Shown here: in pieces, positions 1-7,689 of the stretch
Position numbering within the stretch: position 1 is the first letter of the stretch
Layout of the letters: each line of letters starts with the position of its first letter
Assembly: GCF_019355555.1 (NCBI RefSeq)
Contig: NZ_CP072142.1
Span: 558,001 to 622,000 of the forward strand
From: Rhizobium sp. L51/94
GTDB lineage: Bacteria; Pseudomonadota; Alphaproteobacteria; Rhizobiales; Rhizobiaceae
Direction of reading: 5' to 3'
DNA length: 64,000 nucleotides
Position numbers and translations under genes: made by a program
Notes under the pieces: model-generated
Told to the model about the DNA's origin: nothing
Databases searched by the model: none
Seen by the model: only the letters and a program-made list of their open reading frames with translations

Positions 1-110
1 CGGTCTGGCGAGAACTAGTTTCGTTAACTACACGACAGAGTTGTTAGGTGCGGAAACCGTTGCGTAACAACTCTGTGGCCCTCTCTCCACTCATCTCCAG
101 GAGTACCGAC

Positions 111-3100
111 ATGCAACGCAATCTGATGACCTCAAGGAAATTCGCGCCACTTTTTTGGACGCAATTCCTGACCGCGTTCAACGACAATTTTCTCAAGCAG
201 ACGCTGGTTTTCGTGATCCTCGTGCAGATGGCGGCAGAGGGGGCCTCGCTGGTCACCCTGGCCGGCGGCATCTTCATCGTGCCGTTCCTGCTGCTTTCCG
301 CCATTGCCGGCGAACTGGCGGATAAATACGACAAGGCGAAAATGGCGGAGCTTCTGAAACGCTGGGAGATTGCCGTCGCTGCCATCTCGGTCGTCGGCAT
401 TGCGTTCTCCTCGATCTCGATCCTGATGATCGCCCTTCTCGGCTTCGGCATCATCTCAGCTCTGTTCGGGCCCATCAAGTACGGCATTCTGCCCGATCAT
501 CTTCATCGCAACGATTTGCCCAAGGCCAACGCCTGGATCGAGGGCGGCACCTTTATCGCCATCCTGACCGGCACCATCGTTGCGGCGCTCGCCTTTACCA
601 AGGGCGATAATGTCTGGGTGTTCGGGCCGATGATGATGGGCCTGTCGTTGCTTTGCTGGTTTTGCGCCCGCCTCATCCCGCCAACAGGGGCAAAGGCGCC
701 GGATCTGGTTGTCGACCGGAATGTCCTGCGCTCGAGCATCCGCCTGATCAACGAACTGCGCGGAGATACACGGATCTGGCGCTCCGCCCTGATGAACTGC
801 TGGTTCTGGTTTGTCGGCGCCTTCGTCATGTCGATGCTGCCGGTCATGATCAAGGAGATCCTCGGCGGGTCGGAAATTATCGTTCCGGTCTATCTCGGCG
901 TCTTTGCAATCTCCATTGCCATCGGCTCCGCTATTGCCGGCTGGATGTCGGCCGGCCGCGTGGTCCTTTTGCCGGCTCCGATCGGCACGCTGATCATCGC
1001 TCTGTTCGGCCTCGATCTCGCATGGAACCTCTGGGGCCTCACCTCCATCACCCAGGCCGAGACGATTTCCGCATTCTTCGCCGGGCCGCACACCATCCGC
1101 GTGGCCATCGATCTTGCCGGCATGGCAATCGGCGGTGCCTTCCTCGCTGTTCCGACCTTTGCCGCCATGCAGAGCTGGGCAGACGAACATCGCCGTGCCC
1201 GCGTCATAGGGGCTGCAAATGTGCTGTCCGCGCTGTTCATCGTCGTCGGGCTTGGACTCGTTGCCCTCCTGCAGGTGGTCGGCATGTCGATCCCGGCCAT
1301 CATCCTGACGCTGTCGGTCATCAACGCCGGCGTTGCCTGGGTGATGCTTAGAACGCTGCCCACCAACGCTTTTCGGGATTTGATCTCAATCCTCTTCCGT
1401 GCCTTCATGCGCCTTGAGGTCGAAGGGCTGGAGAACATCAAGAAGGCTGGACCCGCGCCGATCATCGCCTTGAACCATGTTAGCCTGCTCGACGGCGCCC
1501 TGGCGCTTGCCATCACCGAGGAGGAACCTGTCTTTGCTATCGATACCAATATTGCCCAAGTGTGGTGGGTGAAGCCATTCCTCAAAATGTGCAAGTTCCT
1601 GCCGCTCGACCCGACCAAGCCAATGGCGACGCGGTCGCTCATCAAGGTCGTTCAGGACGGCAACCCGATCGGCATTTTCCCCGAAGGTCGGCTGACCGTT
1701 ACCGGTAGCCTGATGAAGGTCTATGACGGCGCCGCCATGGTGGCCGACAAGACCGGGGCGATGATCGTGCCCGTGCGCATCGATGGCCTCGAAAAAAGCT
1801 ACGCCTCCTACATGAAGGACAACCACGTCCGCCGCCGTCTCTTCCCGAAGGTCAAGGTGACCATTCTGGAGCCGGTGAAGCTTGAAGTCGCCGCTGATCT
1901 CAAAGGCAAGAAACGCCGCGTTGCTGCTGGTGCGGCGCTCTATCAGATCATGTCGACGCTGATTTTTCGCACGACGAATACGGATGCTACGCTTATCGAA
2001 CGCGTCATCCAGACAGCAATCACCATGGGCGGAAAGACGCTGGCGGTCGAGGATCCGATAGCTGGAAAGCTTTCCTATTCCAAGCTTTTGACGGGGGCTG
2101 CCGTTCTCGGTGCGCGCTTCAAGACCATGTTTCCGAATGAAACTACGCTGGGCATCATGCTGCCCAACGCCAACGGCACGGCAGCCACCCTGCTCGGCGT
2201 CATGTCAGCGGGCAAGGTTCCGGCCATGCTGAACTTTACAGCGGGTGCGGCTAATGTCTTGTCCGCCTGCAAGGCTGCGGAGGTCAAACACGTGCTCTGT
2301 TCGCGGGCCTTCGTAACCCAGGGCAAGCTCGGCGCCCTCGTCGAGGAAATGCAGCGCGAGGTGAAGTTCGTCTGGCTGGACGAACTCCGCACGACGATTT
2401 CAACCTTCGAAAAAATCCGTGGGCTGTTCAACAAATATCGCCCGCTCGTCCGTCGTTCGCCAGAAGACCACGCCGTTATCCTGTTCACGTCGGGCTCTGA
2501 GGGCTCGCCGAAGGGCGTGGTCCTCACTCACCGCAATATCCTGTCGAACGCAGCACAGGCAGCAGCGCGCATCGACTTCCACCCGGGCGACAAGGTTTTC
2601 AATGTCTTGCCTATGTTCCACTCGTTCGGGCTGACGGCGGGAACCGTGCTGCCGCTGATTTCCGGCGTACCGGTGTTCTTCTACCCGTCGCCGCTGCACT
2701 ACAGGATCGTGCCGGAACTGGTCTACGTCTCCAACGCCACGATCATCTTCGGCACCGATACCTTTCTCAACGGCTATGCCAGAACGGCGCATCCCTACGA
2801 TTTCCGGTCCATTCGCTATATCTTCTCCGGGGCAGAACCGGTGAAGCCTTCGACCCGCGAGACGTATACCGAGAAGTTCGGGCTCCGGATTCTCGAAGGC
2901 TACGGCGTCACCGAGACTGCACCGGTGATTTCGCTGAACACCCCGATGTACAATCGCTCCGGAACGGTCGGTAAAATCCTCCCCGGCATGGAATGGAAAC
3001 TGGAGCCTGTTCCCGGCATCGACGAGGGAGGCCGTCTTCACGTGCGCGGCGCCAATGTCATGGCCGGCTATCTCAGGGCTGAAAACCCCGGTGTCCTCGA

Positions 3101-3506
3101 GCCCCTGAAGGACGGCTGGCACGATACCGGCGATATCGTCACCATCGACGACGACGGTTTCGTCAGGATCCGCGGCCGCGCCAAGCGCTTTGCAAAGATC
3201 GCCGGCGAAATGGTTTCCCTGGCGGCTGTCGAAGCACTGGCCGGAGAATTGTGGCCCACCGCGCTTTCCGTTGTCTCGGCGCTGCCGGACGAGAAGAAAG
3301 GAGAACGGCTGGTCTTGCTGACAGATGCGCCTGCCGCCAGCCGATCGGCCTTCTCGGCGTTCGCGAAGTCCAAAGGAGCAATGGACATGATGGTTCCCGC
3401 CGAAGTCACCATCGGCGTGGTCCCGGTGCTGGGCTCCGGAAAAGTCGATTTCGTGTCCGCGCGGAAGCTTGCCGAGCAGAGGTCACAGCCGCAGCAGGTC
3501 GCTTAG
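111..3506 (+). CDS. aas: Trifunctional MFS / lysophospholipid acyltransferase / acyl-ACP synthetase
   Basis: Three domains lie in order over 1131 residues. Residues about 1-410 form an MFS (LplT-like lysophospholipid flippase) domain. Residues 430-640 form a PlsC acyltransferase with NHVSLLD (HX4D, near 454) and FPEGRLT (near 523). The rest is an AMP-binding acyl-ACP synthetase with FTSGSEGSPKG near 792. In E. coli, LplT and Aas are separate proteins; together they import lysophospholipid and re-acylate it at the inner membrane, so this fusion probably does the whole cycle. The start at 111 is chosen because CCAGGAG at 97-103 is well spaced from it; an upstream in-frame codon at 48 has no such site. 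It is transcribed alone and followed by a hairpin. Confidence 0.9.
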   Translation: MQRNLMTSRKFAPLFWTQFLTAFNDNFLKQTLVFVILVQMAAEGASLVTLAGGIFIVPFLLLSAIAGELADKYDKAKMAELLKRWEIAVAAISVVGIAFSSISILMIALLGFGIISALFGPIKYGILPDHLHRNDLPKANAWIEGGTFIAILTGTIVAALAFTKGDNVWVFGPMMMGLSLLCWFCARLIPPTGAKAPDLVVDRNVLRSSIRLINELRGDTRIWRSALMNCWFWFVGAFVMSMLPVMIKEILGGSEIIVPVYLGVFAISIAIGSAIAGWMSAGRVVLLPAPIGTLIIALFGLDLAWNLWGLTSITQAETISAFFAGPHTIRVAIDLAGMAIGGAFLAVPTFAAMQSWADEHRRARVIGAANVLSALFIVVGLGLVALLQVVGMSIPAIILTLSVINAGVAWVMLRTLPTNAFRDLISILFRAFMRLEVEGLENIKKAGPAPIIALNHVSLLDGALALAITEEEPVFAIDTNIAQVWWVKPFLKMCKFLPLDPTKPMATRSLIKVVQDGNPIGIFPEGRLTVTGSLMKVYDGAAMVADKTGAMIVPVRIDGLEKSYASYMKDNHVRRRLFPKVKVTILEPVKLEVAADLKGKKRRVAAGAALYQIMSTLIFRTTNTDATLIERVIQTAITMGGKTLAVEDPIAGKLSYSKLLTGAAVLGARFKTMFPNETTLGIMLPNANGTAATLLGVMSAGKVPAMLNFTAGAANVLSACKAAEVKHVLCSRAFVTQGKLGALVEEMQREVKFVWLDELRTTISTFEKIRGLFNKYRPLVRRSPEDHAVILFTSGSEGSPKGVVLTHRNILSNAAQAAARIDFHPGDKVFNVLPMFHSFGLTAGTVLPLISGVPVFFYPSPLHYRIVPELVYVSNATIIFGTDTFLNGYARTAHPYDFRSIRYIFSGAEPVKPSTRETYTEKFGLRILEGYGVTETAPVISLNTPMYNRSGTVGKILPGMEWKLEPVPGIDEGGRLHVRGANVMAGYLRAENPGVLEPLKDGWHDTGDIVTIDDDGFVRIRGRAKRFAKIAGEMVSLAAVEALAGELWPTALSVVSALPDEKKGERLVLLTDAPAASRSAFSAFAKSKGAMDMMVPAEVTIGVVPVLGSGKVDFVSARKLAEQRSQPQQVA

Positions 3507-3533
3507 CTGCTCATTCGTCCCTCCAGTGAAGAC

Positions 3534-3560
3534 GCGGGGCAGGGCTCACTCCTGTCCCGC
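3534..3560 (+). terminator. Terminator-like hairpin after aas
   Basis: GCGGGGCAGG at 3534-3543 pairs with CCTGTCCCGC at 3551-3560 (one G-U pair) across a 7-base loop, 28 bases after the aas stop. No T-run follows, so intrinsic termination is only suggested. Confidence 0.4.
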
Positions 3561-3796
3561 ACATCCTGCCCACTGATTTGAAGCCGCAAATTCGAAGAGC
3601 GTAAAACGGCGTCAGGACGACTAATTAGCGGCCATGCATCGCCTAAATAATATGCGCAACATGAGAGGCGCGATTTTTTCGGCATAAATCTACAATAAAT
3701 CGTGTGGCTTGCGACAATCGCTCCCATCGGCAACATCGCTAAGCTTCCCTCCGTCGAGTGCAGAACACTGCACCACTCACAAGAACGGAGCGGGAA

Positions 3797-4720
3797 ATGA
3801 TGAAGCTGAAAAATGGGAGCCGCAAGGCACTGAAGCCATGGCTGGGCCTGTGCATCATGGCGCAGTTGTTTGTAGCGACGGTGACCGGCGCAACGCTGGT
3901 TTCAATGGGAGGTGCCGAGGCGGCTTCCGCGACGCCTGCCGCCTGCGCCGATCTGCAAGCCAAATACCCGGCCCTGAAAGGCAAGACGCTCGTCAATGCC
4001 ATCAATCCGCATACGCCCGGCTACGAGACGATCGACCCGAACAATCCGGACGCCTATATCGGCTTCGACGTCGATTTTGGCGAAGCCATCGGTGATTGCC
4101 TCGGCTTCAAGCTGACTTACAAGCCGGTGACCTTTGCCGCGTTGCTGACCACGGTCCAGGCCGGCCAGGCTGATATCGTCATCTCCGACATCTACGCAAC
4201 GAAGGACCGTGCCAAGGCCGCCGACTTCGTGACTTACCTGAAGGTCGTCGACGGCGTGCTCGTCGCCAAGGACAATCCGAAGAAGATCACCGGCATCAAT
4301 ATCTCGCTGTGCGGCGCGGTCGCGGCTGAAAACACCGGTTATGTCGAGGTGCCGCTCATCCAGGCGCTGGAAGCAGAATGCAAGGCTGCCGGCAAGCCGG
4401 CGCCTGAAATCCAGCTCTACGACAATAACGACAATTGCATCCAGGCGATCCTCGCCGGCCGTGCCGATACTTACATCAACGACGCCAACACCGTCGATGG
4501 CGCGGTCAAGGCCTATCCGGACAAGCTCAGCAAGGCCACCGCAGTGACGCTGCCCTATTCGGTCGGCATCGCTGTGCCGCGCAACAATGTCGCATTTCGC
4601 GATGCAGTCGTTGCGGCCGTGACGGAGATCCAGAAGTCGGGCCTGCAGCTGGAGCTGATGAAGAAGTGGAGCCTGCCGGCAGACCAGATCGAAGCGCCTT
4701 CGCTCATTCTGGCCGACTAA
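3797..4720 (+). CDS. Amino-acid ABC transporter substrate-binding protein (family 3)
   Basis: This is a 307-residue periplasmic binding protein of the polar amino-acid type. A long basic and hydrophobic N-terminus (about residues 1-38, ending near AEAAS) looks like an export signal. The body shows family-3 features such as YIGFDVDFGEAIGDCLG and the AGQADIVISD segment. The start at 3797 is preceded by GGAGCGGGA; an upstream in-frame ATG at 3758 lacks a ribosome site. It begins an operon with the fused permease-ATPase at 4785 and the acetamidase genes, so the ligand is probably an amide or amino-acid-like nitrogen compound. That substrate is inferred from context only. Confidence 0.85.
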   Translation: MMKLKNGSRKALKPWLGLCIMAQLFVATVTGATLVSMGGAEAASATPAACADLQAKYPALKGKTLVNAINPHTPGYETIDPNNPDAYIGFDVDFGEAIGDCLGFKLTYKPVTFAALLTTVQAGQADIVISDIYATKDRAKAADFVTYLKVVDGVLVAKDNPKKITGINISLCGAVAAENTGYVEVPLIQALEAECKAAGKPAPEIQLYDNNDNCIQAILAGRADTYINDANTVDGAVKAYPDKLSKATAVTLPYSVGIAVPRNNVAFRDAVVAAVTEIQKSGLQLELMKKWSLPADQIEAPSLILAD

Positions 4721-4732
4721 TGCACCTTCTCC

Positions 4733-4761
4733 CGGCCGGGCTCATTGGCCCGGCCGCTTTT
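4733..4761 (+). terminator. Intercistronic hairpin (attenuator) after binding-protein gene
   Basis: A perfect 9-bp stem, CGGCCGGGC (4733-4741) with GCCCGGCCG (4748-4756), is followed by CTTTT. It lies between the binding-protein gene and the permease-ATPase gene, where partial termination or mRNA stabilisation would give more binding protein than membrane components. Confidence 0.55.
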
Positions 4762-4784
4762 CCCTGGACATTGCGAAGGCCATC

Positions 4785-6401
4785 ATGGATCTTTTCCTCC
4801 ACTATCTCAGCCAGCCCTACCTCATGACCGGGATCGTCTACACTCTCCTGATCACGGTTTTCGGTCTCGCCGGCGGCTTGGTCATGGGCCTTCTTCTGGC
4901 CGGCATGCAATTGAGCCGGTTTCGCGCCCTTTCGCTGCTTTCCCGCACCTACGCCATCATTTTCCGCGGCACGCCGCTCATTCTGCAGATGATCTTCTGC
5001 TACAACGTTTTGCCGATGGTCGGCATCAAGCTGACGGCCATCGAGGCAGCCAGCCTTGCCCTTGCTCTCAATGAAGCGCCGTTTATCGCCGAAATCATCA
5101 GGGCCAATGTCATCGGCGTCGATCGCGGCCAGGTGAGTGCCGCGCAGGCCTTGGGCATGACGCCAGGTGCCATCATGTGGCGCGTGATTGCGCCGCAGGC
5201 GATGCGATCAATGGTGCCGGCGCTCGGCAACGAAGCCGTCAGCGCGCTGAAGAATTCGTCGCTTGCCTCTGTCGTCTCCGTGCAAGAACTGACGCTTCGA
5301 AGCACACAGCTGGCGTCTGCAACGTTCGACTTCTTTTCGATCTTCTGCGCCTCCGGGCTGATGTACCTCATACTGACCGGCGCAATTGCGATCATCCAGA
5401 TTGTCGTCGAAATGCTTCTGGATCTCGATCGCCCCAAACCCAAGGAACAGATAGCACGGTTTTTCCGCGCGCTATCCCCGGGCCGCGCTGTGATAGCCAC
5501 CACCGCGACGCCGGCTGCTGTGGGCACGGATATTCCGGCAGCGGAACGCGATCCGCTGCCGCCGGCCTCGCCGAAAGTGACGGCGGCGGCGCGCGGCATC
5601 GATCGACAGGCCCGCGCCGCACGGCTGGCCGGAAACCAGGTCGCGGTGGACGTGCGCGGCCTGCACAAGGCCTATGGCCCGAATGTTGTTCTCGACGGCA
5701 TCAATCTGACAGTCAAGGCCGGCGAAGTCGTGGCCCTGCTCGGACCAAGCGGCTCCGGCAAGAGCACCTTGCTCCGCTGCATCAACCGTCTCGAAGGCTG
5801 GGAGGAGGGCTCCATCGAGGTCGGGGGAAGGTCTCTGGCGTTGAATGAAAGCGGCAGGACCCTGTCGCCACGGGCAATCGCGCAGATGCGGGCCAGTGTC
5901 GGTGTCGGCATGGTGTTCCAGCAGTTCAATTTGTTCGCCCATCTCACGGCCAGGGAGAACGTCGCCGATCCGCTGCAATGGGTTCAGCGGCTTTCACGCC
6001 TCGACGCAAATCGTCGGGCCGAAGCGCTGCTGCAGAGAGTGGGTCTGTCACACCGAGCCGATGCCCTGCCGCGCCATCTGTCCGGCGGCCAGCAACAGCG
6101 TGTCGCCATTGCCCGCGCCGTTGCTCCCGGTCCGACCGTCCTTCTGCTGGACGAACCGACTTCGGCACTCGATCCGGAACTGGTCAACGAAGTGCTCGAA
6201 GTCATTCGCCGCCTTGCTGTCGAAGACGGCCTGGCGATGATCATCTCCACCCATCAGCTCCGTTTTGCTGCCGAAGTCGCAGATCGCGTTGTCTTTCTCT
6301 CCGGCGGCTCCATCGTCGAGGAAGGACCGGCCGAGGAAATACTGAACAGGCCCCGGCATCCGCTGACGGCGCGCTTCCTTAGTAAGATGGAAGGCGAGTG
6401 A
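4785..6401 (+). CDS. Fused amino-acid ABC permease and ATPase
   Basis: One 538-residue polypeptide joins two ABC subunits that are usually separate. Residues 1 to about 215 form a HisM-type permease with several membrane segments and an EAA loop (GVDRGQVSAAQALGM). After a proline/alanine-rich linker (about 220-280), the C-terminal half is a GlnQ-type ATPase with Walker A GPSGSGKST near 320, signature LSGGQQQR and Walker B LLLDEPTSALDPE. It works with the binding protein encoded just upstream. A homodimer would supply two permease and two ATPase domains, so no further subunit is required. GAAGG precedes the ATG. Confidence 0.9.
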   Translation: MDLFLHYLSQPYLMTGIVYTLLITVFGLAGGLVMGLLLAGMQLSRFRALSLLSRTYAIIFRGTPLILQMIFCYNVLPMVGIKLTAIEAASLALALNEAPFIAEIIRANVIGVDRGQVSAAQALGMTPGAIMWRVIAPQAMRSMVPALGNEAVSALKNSSLASVVSVQELTLRSTQLASATFDFFSIFCASGLMYLILTGAIAIIQIVVEMLLDLDRPKPKEQIARFFRALSPGRAVIATTATPAAVGTDIPAAERDPLPPASPKVTAAARGIDRQARAARLAGNQVAVDVRGLHKAYGPNVVLDGINLTVKAGEVVALLGPSGSGKSTLLRCINRLEGWEEGSIEVGGRSLALNESGRTLSPRAIAQMRASVGVGMVFQQFNLFAHLTARENVADPLQWVQRLSRLDANRRAEALLQRVGLSHRADALPRHLSGGQQQRVAIARAVAPGPTVLLLDEPTSALDPELVNEVLEVIRRLAVEDGLAMIISTHQLRFAAEVADRVVFLSGGSIVEEGPAEEILNRPRHPLTARFLSKMEGE

Positions 6402-6447
6402 ACCTGCGGTTCCTGCCTTCCAGTCTGTATTCTCAAAGAGGTCTTCC

Positions 6448-7689
6448 ATGACGAACCATCATTTGCCAGCGACGTCTTCCACCGTCCACTGGGGCTATTT
6501 CAGCAAGACGCTTGCCCCCGTGCTGACGCTGAAATCCCATGACCGCGCCACCATCGAAACCATCACCCACCATGCCAATGACGACTATGATCGCATGATT
6601 GCCGGAGATGCTGAGGCAGAAAAGATTTTTCGCTGGACGAGCGAGCAGAAGACCATGGGCCGTCGTGGCGCCGGCGCTACCGAGGGTCCGTTCACCCATG
6701 GCGCCGGCGAAGGCCTCGGCGTGCATCTGCTGACGGGTCCGATTGCCATCGAGGGTGCAGAGCCCGGCGATGTGATCGAAGTCCGGATCCTGAATGCCTA
6801 TCCACGACCCAGCGCCAACCCCGCCTATGAAGGCCGCTATTTCGGCTCCAACCCATCGGCAAACTGGGGCTTTCAGTACAATGATTTGGTCGAGGAGCCG
6901 AAGCAGCGGGAAGTGGTGACGATCTACGAGCTCGATATGAAGGAGCCCGCCACCGTCTCGGCCGTATACTCCTACCTTTGGACGCCGCAGACCGATCCGG
7001 ATGGCATTGTCCATGCGACGATCGATTATCCTGGCGTCAGGGTGGACCACAATACCGTTGTCAAGAAAGACGGGGTTCTCGCAGGTATCAAGGTGCCGGC
7101 CCGCCTGCATTTCGGCACGATGGGGCTGGCTCCGGCCGAAGCCGATTTCGTCAGCACGATCCCGCCGAACTATACCGGCGGCAACATGGACGATTGGCGG
7201 ATTACCTCAGGCGCTCGGATGTATTATCCGGTCGCGGTGCCCGGCGGCCTGTTCTCCGTCGGTGATGCCCATGCCTCACAAGGCGATAGCGAGTTGAGTG
7301 GCACCGCGGTCGAGATATCGCTGACGGGAGAGTTCGAGTTCATCCTGCATAAAAAGGCAGACCTGCCCGGCACCGTGCTCGAGGGGCTGAACCATCCGCT
7401 GCTGGAGAATGACGACGTCTGGTCGGTCTACGGTTTCAGCTACGCCAACTATCTGTCCGAGCTCGGTCCCGATCACCAACAGGAAATTTTAAAGCGGTCC
7501 AGCCTCGATCTCGCCATGCGCGATGCCTTTCGCAAGCTCCGCCGCTTCCTGATGACGGCGCATAATCTGTCGGAGGACGAGGCAATTTCGCTGATGTCGG
7601 TGGCTGCGGATTTCTCGGTGACGCAGGTCGTCGATGCCAATTGGGGGGTCACCGGTTCGATCCGGAAATGCGTGTTCGCCAGCAAATGA
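6448..7689 (+). CDS. Acetamidase/formamidase family amidohydrolase
   Basis: This 413-residue protein is a full-length FmdA_AmdA family member. It has an N-terminal HWGYFSKTLAPVL segment and conserved stretches RRGAGATEGP, HGAGEGLGVHLLTGP and AEPGDVIEVRI. The family hydrolyses formamide, acetamide or short amides to the acid and ammonia in the cytoplasm. AAAGAGG precedes the ATG. It lies 46 bases after the ABC gene, and its stop overlaps the next start (ATGA), so it is in the same operon and translationally coupled to the AraC-amidase fusion. It is clearly paralogous to the C-terminal half of that neighbour. The exact substrate cannot be read from the sequence. Confidence 0.88.
   Translation: MTNHHLPATSSTVHWGYFSKTLAPVLTLKSHDRATIETITHHANDDYDRMIAGDAEAEKIFRWTSEQKTMGRRGAGATEGPFTHGAGEGLGVHLLTGPIAIEGAEPGDVIEVRILNAYPRPSANPAYEGRYFGSNPSANWGFQYNDLVEEPKQREVVTIYELDMKEPATVSAVYSYLWTPQTDPDGIVHATIDYPGVRVDHNTVVKKDGVLAGIKVPARLHFGTMGLAPAEADFVSTIPPNYTGGNMDDWRITSGARMYYPVAVPGGLFSVGDAHASQGDSELSGTAVEISLTGEFEFILHKKADLPGTVLEGLNHPLLENDDVWSVYGFSYANYLSELGPDHQQEILKRSSLDLAMRDAFRKLRRFLMTAHNLSEDEAISLMSVAADFSVTQVVDANWGVTGSIRKCVFASK

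Noticed and set aside
1..47. Short TAGTT/AACTA inverted repeat near the left edge
   Set aside because: Five-base arms are too short to support an operator or terminator, and the upstream context is missing.
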